NCBI RefSeq assembly: GCF_041053055.1
Contig: NZ_CP163443.1
Location: 5,935,001-5,999,000, forward strand
Reading direction: 5' to 3'
DNA: 64,000 nucleotides
Source: Streptomyces sp. R41
GTDB taxonomy: Bacteria; Actinomycetota; Actinomycetes; Streptomycetales; Streptomycetaceae
A model generated the notes under the pieces. It was not told the DNA's origin, searched no databases, and worked only from the letters and a program-made list of their open reading frames with translations. Of the stretch, positions 24,813 to 37,698 are shown in pieces; the stretch's first letter is position 1, and each line of letters begins with the position of its first letter. The translations under genes were made by a program, and so were the position numbers.

Positions 24813-25678
24813 TTATAAACGCGCGCCCACCCGACCCCGCGGAGTCACCCGACCCCGCACAGTCGCCCGCCGTCCGCGCCGAAGGCCTCACCGTCGTACG
24901 CGGCACACGCACTGTCCTGCGCGGACTCGACTTCGCCGTACCGCGCGGCCAGATCACCGGCCTGCTCGGCCCCTCCGGCTGCGGCAAATCGACCCTGATG
25001 CGTTCGACGGTCGGCACCCAGGCCAAGGTCGCCGGGACACTCGAAGTCCTCGGCCACCCCGCCGGTCACGCGACTCTCCGCTCCCGCATCGGCTACGTCA
25101 CCCAAGCCCCCTCCGTCTACGACGACCTGACCGTCCGCCAGAACCTCGACTACTTCGCCGCGATCCTCGACCCGGGCCGCGCCTCCGCCGAACGCCGCCA
25201 CGCCAACGTCACCCAGACCATCGCCGACGTCGACCTCACCTCCCACGCCGACTCCCTCGCAGGCAACCTCTCCGGCGGCCAGCGCAGCCGCGTCTCGCTC
25301 GCGGTCGCCCTGCTCGGCACCCCGGAACTCCTGGTCCTCGACGAACCCACCGTCGGTCTCGACCCGGTCCTGCGCCGCGACCTGTGGAACCTCTTCCACG
25401 CCATCGCCGCGGAGCGGCAGGCGACTCTCCTGGTCTCCTCCCACGTCATGGACGAGGCCGAGCGCTGCCACCGCCTCCTCCTGATGCGCGAGGGCGAGAT
25501 TCTCGCCGACGACACCCCCGACGCCCTGCGCGACCGCACCGGCTCCGACACCGTCGAAGCCGCCTTCCTCCATCTGGTCGACGAGGCGATCGCGGCGGGC
25601 AACCAGTCCGCGACGGGCAACGCGGCCGACCCAGGCTCAACGTCCGGTGAGCACCCCCGCAAGGAGACCGCCCGATGA
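24806..25678 (+). CDS. ABC transporter ATP-binding protein (drug-export type)
   Basis: A 290-residue nucleotide-binding subunit. Walker A is GLLGPSGCGKSTLM, the Q-loop YVTQAPSVYDDLT, the ABC signature NLSGGQRSRVSLAVALL, Walker B ELLVLDEPTVGLDP and the H-loop LLVSSHVMDEAERCH. The form is that of DrrA/CcmA-like exporters. The C-terminal 40 residues are a short extension. GTG 24806 fits the spacing to the AATATT box; the next codon is ATG 24809 and is an equal candidate. The stop overlaps the permease start by ATGA. There is no linked regulator gene, so the repressor for the palindrome lies elsewhere. Confidence 0.9.
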   Translation: MMIINARPPDPAESPDPAQSPAVRAEGLTVVRGTRTVLRGLDFAVPRGQITGLLGPSGCGKSTLMRSTVGTQAKVAGTLEVLGHPAGHATLRSRIGYVTQAPSVYDDLTVRQNLDYFAAILDPGRASAERRHANVTQTIADVDLTSHADSLAGNLSGGQRSRVSLAVALLGTPELLVLDEPTVGLDPVLRRDLWNLFHAIAAERQATLLVSSHVMDEAERCHRLLLMREGEILADDTPDALRDRTGSDTVEAAFLHLVDEAIAAGNQSATGNAADPGSTSGEHPRKETAR

Positions 25679-26481
25679 GCACCACCGCACCCACGAGCCT
25701 CAGCACAGGCGGGCCGACGACCCCGACGCCACGCCCGAGCGCCCTCAACCTCTCCCGCACCACCGCCACCGCGACTCGCGTGCTGCGCCAGCTCCGCCAC
25801 GACCCGCGCACCATCGCGCTGATGATCCTCATCCCGTGCGTGATGCTCGTACTGCTCCGCTACGTCTTCGACGGCAGCCCGCGCACCTTCGACTCCATCG
25901 GGGCCTCCCTCCTCGGGATCTTCCCGCTGATCACGATGTTCCTGGTGACCTCGATTGCCACCCTCCGCGAGCGCACCTCGGGCACCCTCGAACGCCTCCT
26001 CGCCATGCCCCTCGGCAAGGGCGACCTGATCGCCGGCTACGCCTTGGCCTTCGGCGCGCTGGCCATCGTCCAGTCGGCCCTGGCCACCGGCCTGGCGGTC
26101 TGGTTCCTGGGCCTGGACGTGATCGGCTCCCCCTGGCTGCTCCTGCTCGTCGCCCTGCTCGACGCGCTCCTCGGCACCGCCCTCGGCCTCTTCGTCTCGG
26201 CCTTCGCCGCCTCCGAATTCCAGGCGGTCCAGTTCATGCCGGCCGTGATCTTCCCCCAACTTCTCCTCTGCGGCCTCTTCACCCCCCGCTCCAACATGCA
26301 CCCCGCCCTCGAAGCCATCTCCGACGTCCTCCCCATGTCCTACGCCGTCGACGGTATGAACGAAGTCCTCAAACACACCGACATGACAGCCAACTTCGTC
26401 CGCGACGCACTGATCGTGGCGGGCTGCGCCCTCCTGGTACTGACCTTGGGCGCGGCAACACTGAGGAGGCGCACGGCGTAG
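25675..26481 (+). CDS. ABC-2 type transporter permease
   Basis: A 268-residue membrane subunit with six helices. After a Thr/Pro/Ser-rich cytosolic tail it has the ABC-2 pattern: RTIALMILIPCVMLVLL, ATLRERTSGTLERLLAMPLG (the conserved coupling helix), QAVQFMPAVIFPQLLLCGL with the FTPR motif, and a final helix. It pairs with the overlapping ATPase gene (ATGA junction) to form a two-component exporter, probably for a small hydrophobic or antibiotic-like compound; this is family inference. Confidence 0.9.
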   Translation: MSTTAPTSLSTGGPTTPTPRPSALNLSRTTATATRVLRQLRHDPRTIALMILIPCVMLVLLRYVFDGSPRTFDSIGASLLGIFPLITMFLVTSIATLRERTSGTLERLLAMPLGKGDLIAGYALAFGALAIVQSALATGLAVWFLGLDVIGSPWLLLLVALLDALLGTALGLFVSAFAASEFQAVQFMPAVIFPQLLLCGLFTPRSNMHPALEAISDVLPMSYAVDGMNEVLKHTDMTANFVRDALIVAGCALLVLTLGAATLRRRTA

Positions 26482-26795
26482 AACAGCCGCCGCAGCCGAT
26501 GGCGTGCATGAGGCCGCGGCGGCCCCCACCCGTCATAGCTGCCCGCAGGCGTGCCCCGAGAGGCGGCAGCCCACCCGTTGTCTCAGCTGCGGGCAGTCGT
26601 GCCGCTAGGGGCGGCACCCGTCCCTACAGAGAGCGGCACCCGGCAAGCGCCGGTAAGCACACCCACCCAGAGCTCGGCCCCGACCCCGGGCGACTGACCA
26701 CCCGGCGTCCCGCCCAACGGACACCCCAACCCAACCAGCACCCCCGGTGCGAGGATGGACCCCGGACGACGCACCCCTCGGAGGGCACCCGCACC
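26482..26795. other. 314-bp intergenic region with hairpin repeats upstream of proC
   Basis: It carries AGCTGCCCGCAG (about 26537) with its approximate inverse CTGCGGGCAG (about 26587), and the right half of the family C element at 26599-26655. The proC ribosome site GGAGGGCACC is at its end. No gene is supported. Confidence 0.5.
26599..26655. repeat. Family C element, partial copy
   Basis: GTGCCGC (26599-26605) and GCGGCAC (26611-26617) form the inner hairpin; ACAGAGAGCGGCACCC with CAAGCGCCGG after it matches the right half of the element at 5346-5430. The left outer arm is missing and is replaced by an unrelated GC-rich segment. Confidence 0.55.
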
Positions 26796-27605
26796 ATGAC
26801 CCAGAAAGTCGCAGTCCTCGGCACCGGCAAGATCGGTGAGGCGCTGCTCAGCGGAATGATCCGAGCCGGCTGGGCCCCCACCGACCTCCTGGTCACCGCC
26901 CGCCGCCCCGAGCGAGCCAAGGAACTCCACGAGCGCTACGGAGTCACCCCGGTCACCAACCCGGAGGCAGCGAAAACCGCCGACACCCTGATCCTCACGG
27001 TCAAGCCGCAGGACATGGGCACCCTCCTCGACGAGCTCGCCCCCCACATCCCCGCCGACCGCCTGGTCATCAGCGGCGCGGCAGGCATCCCCACCTCCTT
27101 CTTCGAGGAGCGCCTGGCCACAGGCACCCCCGTCGTCCGTGTCATGACGAACACCCCCGCCCTCGTCGACGAGGCCATGTCCGTCATCTCCGCCGGCAGC
27201 CACGCCACCGCTGAGCACCTCGCGCACGCCGAGGAGATCTTCGGTGCCGTCGGCAAGACGCTCCGCGTCCCCGAGTCCCAGCAGGACGCCTGCACCGCCC
27301 TCTCCGGCTCGGGACCGGCGTACTTCTTCTACTTGGTCGAGGCCATGACGGACGCGGGCATCCTGCTCGGCCTGCCCCGCGACAAGGCACACGACTTGAT
27401 CGTCCAGTCCGCGATCGGCGCCGCCGTGATGCTCCGCGACAGCGGGGAGCACCCCGTGAAGCTCCGCGAGAACGTCACGTCCCCTGCGGGCACCACGATC
27501 AACGCGATCCGCGAACTGGAGAACCACGGGGTGCGTGCCGCGCTCATCGCCGCGCTGGAGGCCGCCCGTGACCGCAGCCGCCAGCTCGCCTCCGGCAACA
27601 GCTGA
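26796..27605 (+). CDS. proC: Pyrroline-5-carboxylate reductase
   Basis: A 269-residue ProC that reduces pyrroline-5-carboxylate to proline with NAD(P)H. The Rossmann motif AVLGTGKIGEALLSGMI is at the N-terminus, followed by VKPQDM. The C-terminal signature ALSGSGPAYFFYLVEAM with ENVTSPAGTTINAIRELE is complete. ATG at 26796 with GGAGGGC about ten bases upstream. It stands alone and converges with trpS. Confidence 0.95.
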   Translation: MTQKVAVLGTGKIGEALLSGMIRAGWAPTDLLVTARRPERAKELHERYGVTPVTNPEAAKTADTLILTVKPQDMGTLLDELAPHIPADRLVISGAAGIPTSFFEERLATGTPVVRVMTNTPALVDEAMSVISAGSHATAEHLAHAEEIFGAVGKTLRVPESQQDACTALSGSGPAYFFYLVEAMTDAGILLGLPRDKAHDLIVQSAIGAAVMLRDSGEHPVKLRENVTSPAGTTINAIRELENHGVRAALIAALEAARDRSRQLASGNS

Positions 27606-27710
27606 CACGTCCCCGACGCCGGGCTCGCCCTTGCCCGGCGCCGGGCTCGCGCCCGACGCCCGGGCTGGGACCCGCTTGCACGGCACCCGGCGTTGCAGGC
27701 TGTGCCCACC

Positions 27711-27730
27711 CGTTCCGCCCCAGCGGAACG
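27711..27730. terminator. Short hairpin between proC and trpS
   Basis: CGTTCCGC (27711-27718) pairs with GCGGAACG (27723-27730) across CCCA, between the two convergent stop codons. It could end either transcript. Confidence 0.4.
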
Positions 27731-27752
27731 ACTGCCCGCAGCGGGTCAACCA

Positions 27753-28748
27753 TCAGCGGGGCAGGAGCCCGATCGCCTCGTACGCCGCATCCACCCTCGG
27801 CCTGGCCATCTCCCTGGCCTTCTCCGCACCGTCTCGCAACACCCCCTCCACGTACGCAGGATCCGCGCACAACTGCTTGTGCCTCTCCTGTACGGGCCTG
27901 AGGAGCTCGACCACGGCCTCGGCGGTGTCCTTCTTCAAAGCGCCGTACGACTCATATACACCGCTCAAGGCTTCGGGGTTCCCACCCTCGCAGGCAGCAA
28001 GAATCTCCAGCAGGTTCGAGACCCCCGGCCGCCCCTCCCGGTCGTACTCGACATCCCGCCCGCTGTCCGTCATGGCCCGCATGATCTTCTTCCGCACGAC
28101 ATCCGGCTCGTCGAGCAGATAGACGACCCCGGGCCCGACGTCGTCGCTCTTCCCCATCTTCGATGTCGGCTCCTGCAGATTCATGACCCGCGCAGCCACC
28201 GCGGGATGCGTGGCCCGAGGCACCACGAAGGTGTGTCCGTACCGCTGGTTGAACCGCACCGCCAGATCCCGGGTCAGCTCGACATGCTGCGTCTGATCGT
28301 CACCGACCGGCACCTCGTCGGTCCCGTACGCCAGGATGTCCGCCGCCATCAGCACGGGATACGTCAGCAGCGACAGCCGCACGCTCCCGCCCCGCTCCCG
28401 CTCGCGCGCGGCCTTCTCCTTGTACTGGATCATCCGCCGCATCTCCCCGTCGGTCGCGACGCACTCCAGCAGATACGACAGCCGCGCGTGCTCGTCCACA
28501 TGACTCTGTACGAACACGGTGCACAGCTCCGGATCGAGCCCCGACGCAAGCAACAGCGTCGCCGCCTGCCTACTGAGCCTGCGCACGCGCCCCGGATCGT
28601 GGTCCACGGTCAGCGCGTGCAGATCGACGATGCAGAACAGGGCGTCGGCCCGGTGCTGATCGACGTCGGCCCACCGCCGAACGGCCCCCAGGTAGTTCCC
28701 CAGCGTCAGATGCCCGGTCGGCTTGACCCCACTGAAGATCCGCGTCAT
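27753..28748 (-). CDS. trpS: Tryptophanyl-tRNA synthetase, attenuation-controlled
   Basis: A 331-residue class I TrpRS that charges tRNA-Trp. The HIGH-type motif is SGVKPTGHLTLGNYLGA, the KMSKS-type motif is SKMGKS, and the tryptophan-site segment VPVGDDQTQHVE is intact. ATG at 28748 with GGAGGTGGAGAG upstream. A leader peptide with two adjacent Trp codons and a terminator hairpin precede it, as described for TrpRS1 of S. coelicolor, the enzyme linked to indolmycin resistance. It is therefore probably the inducible TrpRS, with a second TrpRS gene elsewhere in the genome. Confidence 0.95.
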   Translation of the reverse strand: MTRIFSGVKPTGHLTLGNYLGAVRRWADVDQHRADALFCIVDLHALTVDHDPGRVRRLSRQAATLLLASGLDPELCTVFVQSHVDEHARLSYLLECVATDGEMRRMIQYKEKAARERERGGSVRLSLLTYPVLMAADILAYGTDEVPVGDDQTQHVELTRDLAVRFNQRYGHTFVVPRATHPAVAARVMNLQEPTSKMGKSDDVGPGVVYLLDEPDVVRKKIMRAMTDSGRDVEYDREGRPGVSNLLEILAACEGGNPEALSGVYESYGALKKDTAEAVVELLRPVQERHKQLCADPAYVEGVLRDGAEKAREMARPRVDAAYEAIGLLPR

Positions 28749-28807
28749 CTCTCCACCTCCTGGTCGAGGCCGCCGCGCCCGCCGGCCGGCTCTCCAGGAG
28801 GGAGACA

Positions 28808-28836
28808 CAAAAACGGCCGCCGAGGCGGCGGCCGTT
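28808..28836 (-). terminator. trpS attenuator terminator
   Basis: On the minus strand AACGGCCGCCG pairs perfectly with CGGCGGCCGTT (11 bp, 3-nt loop) and is followed by a run of five T. It lies between the leader peptide and trpS. A GGCGGCCGT segment immediately after the leader stop codon can pair with the first arm and act as antiterminator. Confidence 0.85.
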
Positions 28837-28862
28837 GAGTACATACGTGAGTACGGCCGCCG

Positions 28863-28904
28863 TCAGGCGGCCCACCACAGCTGGGTGCACGTATGCGTAG
28901 TCAT
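28863..28904 (-). CDS. trpS leader peptide (MTTHTCTQLWWAA)
   Basis: A 13-codon open frame ending in two tandem Trp codons plus two Ala codons and TGA. When charged tRNA-Trp is scarce the ribosome would stall on the Trp pair, let the antiterminator form and allow trpS transcription. TACTCT lies seven bases before the ATG, so the transcript probably starts at the peptide's own start codon. Too short for ordinary gene calling. Known principle: ribosome-mediated attenuation, reported for S. coelicolor TrpRS1. Confidence 0.88.
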   Translation of the reverse strand: MTTHTCTQLWWAA

Positions 28905-28911
28905 GAACACG

Positions 28912-28917
28912 AGAGTA
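28912..28917 (-). promoter_or_regulatory. -10 box of the trpS leader transcript
   Basis: TACTCT on the minus strand is followed by CGTGTTC and the leader ATG. It lies only about 30 bp from the -35 box of the divergent rRNA promoter. Confidence 0.5.
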
Positions 28918-28945
28918 CGCCCCCAGGACGGCTCCCGGAGCGAAG

Positions 28946-28974
28946 TTGACACGCCTCCGCCCGCTACGTAATGT
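28946..28974 (+). promoter_or_regulatory. rRNA operon promoter P1 (housekeeping sigma type)
   Basis: TTGACA (28946-28951), a 17-bp spacer, then TAATGT (28969-28974). This is the best consensus promoter in the window and reads toward the 16S gene. Confidence 0.8.
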
Positions 28975-29149
28975 TCTCCGAGCTGTCCGACGTGAGCGTC
29001 GACTCCGGTCGGTCCCCGGACAGCCATTCCGCACCAAGCACTCAGCGAACGACGATCCGTCGTCGATTCGTTTTCATGCATGTTTGCGAAATGAGGAATC
29101 CGCGTTCGAAAGGACGCCACCCCGATTAGCTCGGGAGCCAGGAATCCGC

Positions 29150-29316
29150 TAAAGTCTCACTCGTCGGAACGGCCGAAACAGCCGCGAAGACAAGCCCCGC
29201 TGACTGGGAGTCAGGCCCGAAAGGATCTGATAGAGTCGGAACCGCCGGAAAGGGAAACGCGAAAGCGGAAACCTGGAAAGCACCGAGGAAATCGGATCGG
29301 AAAGATCTGATAGACT
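29150..29316 (+). promoter_or_regulatory. Further tandem rRNA promoters (three -10 boxes)
   Basis: TAAAGT (29150-29155), TAGAGT (29231-29236) and TAGACT (29311-29316) are each followed by similar C/GGAA-rich starts, and the last two share the preceding ATCTGA. They lack good -35 boxes. Streptomyces rRNA operons typically have four tandem promoters, which fits P2-P4 here. Confidence 0.6.
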
Positions 29317-29374
29317 CGGAAACGCAAGACCGAAGGGAAGCGCCCGGAGGAAAGCCCGAGAGGGTGAGTACAAA

Positions 29375-29590
29375 GGAAGCGTCCGTTCCTTGAGAACTCA
29401 ACAGCGTGCCAAAAATCAACGCCAGATATGTTGATACCCCGTCTGCCGGAAACTTCCGGTGGCGAGGTTCCTTTGAAAAAGTCCTGCCGGGCGATGCCTG
29501 GCAGGCGCACAGCGAGGACGCTGTGAACCGTTTCGATTATTCCTCGGACGGTTCCGCTCTCGTGGTGTCGTCCCGATTACGGGAAAACAT
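29375..29590 (+). other. rRNA leader with processing box
   Basis: TTGAGAACTCAACAGCGTG at about 29391 is the conserved actinobacterial leader box, repeated in the 16S-23S spacer near 31399 as TTTGAGAACTGCACAG. The two flank 16S and probably pair for RNase III processing and antitermination. Confidence 0.6.
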
Positions 29591-34553
<4,963 letters not shown>

Positions 34554-34645
34554 TCAGTTGCTCGCGTCCACTGTGTTGGTTCTGAAACCACGAACAACCC
34601 CATACCCGGGGCCACCGGGTGTGGTGCGGTTGACAGTTTCATAGT

Positions 34646-34764
34646 GTTTCGGTGGTCATAGCGTGAGGGAAACGCCCGGTTACATTCCGAACCCGGAAGC
34701 TAAGCCTTACAGCGCCGATGGTACTGCAGGGGGGACCCTGTGGGAGAGTAGGACGCCGCCGAAC
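34646..34764 (+). rRNA. rrf: 5S ribosomal RNA
   Basis: 119 nt from GTTTCGGTGGTCATAGCGTG to GACGCCGCCGAACT, with the canonical CCGAACCCGGAAGCTAAGCC core. It follows the 23S gene after a 92-bp spacer. Confidence 0.96.
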
Positions 34765-34775
34765 TAATTGTGGAG

Positions 34776-34809
34776 AAACCCCCGTACCGGGAAACGGTAC
34801 GGGGGTTTT
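34776..34809 (+). terminator. rRNA operon terminator
   Basis: A perfect 14-bp stem AAACCCCCGTACCG (34776-34789) and CGGTACGGGGGTTT (34795-34808), loop GGAAA, then T. It lies 11 bases after the 5S gene. Confidence 0.92.
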
Positions 34810-34864
34810 CTGCGTTACAGATCGTTTTCGAGGTCAATTCCCGAGCGTCGTCTAGGGTCTTGCC

Positions 34865-35509
34865 ATGCGCTACGACTTGGTGATCTTCGACAACGACGGC
34901 GTCCTCGTGGACAGTGAGCCGATCTCCAACACGATCCTGGCCGGCTATCTGACCGAACTCGGGCACCCGACCTCGTACGAGGAGTCCATCAGGGACTACA
35001 TGGGGTCAGCCATGCACCGCATCCACGACCTCGTCCAGGAGCGCAGCGGCAAGCGGCTGCCGGACGACTTCGACGACGTCTTCCACGGGCGCGTCTTCGC
35101 CGCCTTTGAGCGGGAGTTGGAGCCCGTTCCCGGTGCCGTCGAGGTCCTGGAGAAGCTGGTCGCGGACGGGGTGCCGTACTGCGTGGCCTCCTCCGGGAGT
35201 CATGAGCGGATTCGGGTGGGGCACCGGAAGACCGGGCTCGACCTGTGGTTCGACGAGGGGCGCGTCTTCAGTTCGCAGGACGTGGGGCGGGGCAAGCCGG
35301 CGCCGGATCTGTTTCTGCACGCGGCCGAGCGGATGGGCGTACCGCCTCAGAAGTGTGTCGTCGTGGAGGACAGTCCGCTCGGAGTGCAGGCGGCGAACGC
35401 TGCCGGGATGCACGTCTACGGATTCACGGCCATGACGCCCGCGGCCAAGCTCGCCGGGGCCACTCAACTCTTCTCCGACATGGGGGAGTTGGCTGCCCTG
35501 CTTGTATGA
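34865..35509 (+). CDS. HAD family hydrolase (beta-phosphoglucomutase/phosphatase-like)
   Basis: A 214-residue HAD-superfamily enzyme with a helical cap. Motif I is LVIFDNDGVLVDSEP, where the second position reads N in place of the usual F/L. Motif II is CVASSGSHERI, motif III lysine lies in GRGKPAPDLFL and motif IV is CVVVEDSPLGVQAANAAGM. This is the YieH/beta-PGM-like group that hydrolyses or transfers phosphate on small sugars or nucleotides; the substrate is unknown. The ATG has TAGGGT six bases upstream, suggesting a leaderless transcript that starts just past the rRNA terminator. Confidence 0.9.
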   Translation: MRYDLVIFDNDGVLVDSEPISNTILAGYLTELGHPTSYEESIRDYMGSAMHRIHDLVQERSGKRLPDDFDDVFHGRVFAAFERELEPVPGAVEVLEKLVADGVPYCVASSGSHERIRVGHRKTGLDLWFDEGRVFSSQDVGRGKPAPDLFLHAAERMGVPPQKCVVVEDSPLGVQAANAAGMHVYGFTAMTPAAKLAGATQLFSDMGELAALLV

Positions 35510-35643
35510 CGACGCCCATCGCCGGGGACTGACATTTGTCATGGCGAGCTCCGGACGATCGTTTCTGTTGGCGGACGGGGTCCGACCGCGAAGCTGAGTA
35601 CATCGAAACGGGACGTACACAGTGACGACGGAGGGACCCGATC

Positions 35644-36363
35644 ATGAGCATCACGGCCACCGAGAGCAGCATCGAAGCGCCTGCCGGGACGACCGCCGCT
35701 ACCGCCGACATCGACGGCGGGAGCGCCGTCCGGCAGACCTTCCTCCCGCTGATCCTGGACGTGGCGGTGCCGATGGGGTCGTACTACCTCCTCAAGAGCG
35801 GGTTCGGGATGAGCACCATGGCGGCGCTGGGATGGAGCAGCGTGGTGCCCGCGGTGCGGACCGTGTGGGGTGTGGTGAAGGAGAGGACGTTCAACGGGCT
35901 GGCCGCGCTGATCCTCTTCGTCAACGTCGTCGGGCTGCTGCTCAGCCTGGTGGCCGGTGACCCGCGGCTGATGCTGGCCAAGGACAGCGGCGTCAGCAGT
36001 GTGGTCGGTATCGGCATCCTGGTCTCCGTGATGCTGGGGAAGCCGATGATGACGACGGCGCTCAAGCCGTTCATCACCAAGGGCGACGCCGTGAAGACCG
36101 CCGCGTGGGAGCGGCTGCTCAGCGGATCCGAGCGGTTCCGGAAGTTCGAGCGGACCTTCTCCCTCGTCTGGGGTGTGGCCCTGTTCGGCGAGTGCCTGGT
36201 GCGGATCGTCGGCGCGTACACGCTGCCGATCGACACGATGGTCTGGCTCGGCACGGTCATCATGATCGCCACGATCGCCCTGGCCATGCTGTTCAGCGGC
36301 GGTCTCGCCGCCGGTCCGATGGAGAAGATGCTGGACGACGAGCTCGCCGACCAGGCTCGGTGA
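35644..36363 (+). CDS. VC0807-like integral membrane protein
   Basis: A 239-residue protein with about six hydrophobic helices: FLPLILDVAVPMGSYYLL, LAALILFVNVVGLLLSLVAG, VVGIGILVSVMLG, VWGVALFGECLVRIVGAY and MVWLGTVIMIATIALAML. The pattern, with the conserved GKPMMTTALKPF loop, matches the family called VC0807-like, of unknown function. A polar N-terminal tail precedes the first helix. ATG at 35644 with GGAGGGACC upstream. Three 22-bp tandem repeats begin at its stop codon. Confidence 0.75.
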   Translation: MSITATESSIEAPAGTTAATADIDGGSAVRQTFLPLILDVAVPMGSYYLLKSGFGMSTMAALGWSSVVPAVRTVWGVVKERTFNGLAALILFVNVVGLLLSLVAGDPRLMLAKDSGVSSVVGIGILVSVMLGKPMMTTALKPFITKGDAVKTAAWERLLSGSERFRKFERTFSLVWGVALFGECLVRIVGAYTLPIDTMVWLGTVIMIATIALAMLFSGGLAAGPMEKMLDDELADQAR

Positions 36364-36429
36364 GACCGTCCAGCCCTAGAGGTAAGGCCGTCCAGCCGTA
36401 GAGGTAAGACCGTCCAGCCGTAGAGCTGA
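36364..36429 (+). repeat. Three exact-length 22-bp tandem repeats
   Basis: The unit is G(A/G)CCGTCCAGCCGTAGAGGTAA, with copies at 36364-36385, 36386-36407 and 36408-36429 and only a few differences. It starts right after the stop codon of the membrane protein and lies between two co-directional genes. Confidence 0.85.
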
Positions 36430-36489
36430 GCAAAATTCATCTTCGGCTTGATCTACCCACCGGTAAGCCGGGGCCCTACGCTCGCCGCC

Positions 36490-37698
36490 ATGACAGATGT
36501 GCTGCGGCGCGGTAGGGCCTCTTTGGCGTTCAGCTTCTTCGCTCAGGGCGCCACCTTCGCGCTGCTCGTGACGCGCATTCCAGCCATCCAGGACCGGTAC
36601 GGGGTCTCCGACGCACTGCTGCCCGTCTTCCTGGCCGCCGTGCCGATCCTCGCCGGCGTCGGAAGCGTGACGACCGAGCACTTGGTCAAGCGAATACGCC
36701 CCAGCCGGCTGCTGCGCTGGTCCCAGCCCGTCGTGCTCCTGGCGCTGCTCGGGGTCGGGTCGGGGGATCAGCTGGTCGAGTTGGCGGTGGCCCTCGGCGC
36801 CTTCGGGCTCGCGGTGGGCGCGCTCGACGCCTCGATGAACATGCTCGGGGTGAGCCTGCAGCGGACGTACGGGCGCAGCATCATGCTCGGCTTCCATGCC
36901 GCGTACAGCCTCGGCGGGATCGTGGGCGCCTCACTCGCGTGGGCGGGGGCGCACTGGCATCTGTCGCTGTTCGTGTCCTACCTGCCGGTGGTGCTCCTGC
37001 TGCTGCCGGCCACTTTCGTCGGGAGCCGGTGGTACGTCGACGGGGGCGCCCCCGATGCGAAGGCGGCGGCCGAGGCCGGGCCCGTCGTCTTCAAGCTGCT
37101 GCTGCCGCTCTGTCTGGTGATGACGTTCGCGTACATCGGGGACTCGACGGTCTCCAACTGGAGCGCGAAGTATCTCCAGGACGTGCTGGGCAGCTCGGAG
37201 CAGTTGGCGACCGTTCCGTACAACGTGTACATGGTGATGACCCTGGTGGGGCGGGCCGTCGGGGACCTCGGGGTGCGGCGGTTCGGGGCCGTGGCCGTCG
37301 TACGGCTGGGGGCGGTCGTCGCGGCGCTCGGGTTCGCGGTGGTGGCGGTGGCGCCGGGGGCGTGGGTGGGGATGCTCGGGTTCACGCTGCTGGGCCTGGG
37401 GTTGTGTGTCATCGTGCCGCAGACTTTCGCTGCGGCGGGGCGGCTCTTCCCGGGGTCGTCCGACACGGCGATCGCGCGGCTGAACATCTTCAACTACGTG
37501 GGGTTCTTGATCGGTTCGCCGTTGGTGGGAGCGCTGGGGGACGCCTGGAGCTACCGCGGCGCCATGCTCGTACCGATGGTGCTCGTCCTGGTGACCTTGG
37601 GGTATGCCCGGTCGTTCGCTCCTGAACCAAACCGATACGGTGACGGGCATGAGCGGCCGCGCACAGCTGATGTGGGACGAGGCAGTAACGGGCTATGA
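36490..37698 (+). CDS. MFS transporter (fucose permease/YbjJ-like)
   Basis: A 402-residue transporter with about twelve helices. It lacks the strong DHA motifs and instead has GALDASMNMLGVSLQRTYGR and FHAAYSLGGIVGA, seen in YbjJ/fucose-permease-like MFS proteins with unknown substrate. The last 20 residues are polar. The ATG at 36490 is preceded by TACGCT seven bases upstream, consistent with a leaderless start; a longer frame adds 14 unlikely residues. Its last 50 bases overlap the start of the acuC-like gene in another frame. Confidence 0.82.
   Translation: MTDVLRRGRASLAFSFFAQGATFALLVTRIPAIQDRYGVSDALLPVFLAAVPILAGVGSVTTEHLVKRIRPSRLLRWSQPVVLLALLGVGSGDQLVELAVALGAFGLAVGALDASMNMLGVSLQRTYGRSIMLGFHAAYSLGGIVGASLAWAGAHWHLSLFVSYLPVVLLLLPATFVGSRWYVDGGAPDAKAAAEAGPVVFKLLLPLCLVMTFAYIGDSTVSNWSAKYLQDVLGSSEQLATVPYNVYMVMTLVGRAVGDLGVRRFGAVAVVRLGAVVAALGFAVVAVAPGAWVGMLGFTLLGLGLCVIVPQTFAAAGRLFPGSSDTAIARLNIFNYVGFLIGSPLVGALGDAWSYRGAMLVPMVLVLVTLGYARSFAPEPNRYGDGHERPRTADVGRGSNGL
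37636..37641 (+). promoter_or_regulatory. -10 box for acuC inside the upstream gene
   Basis: TACGGT lies within the MFS coding sequence and ends seven bases before the ATG at 37649, so acuC may have its own leaderless transcript in addition to read-through. Confidence 0.45.
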
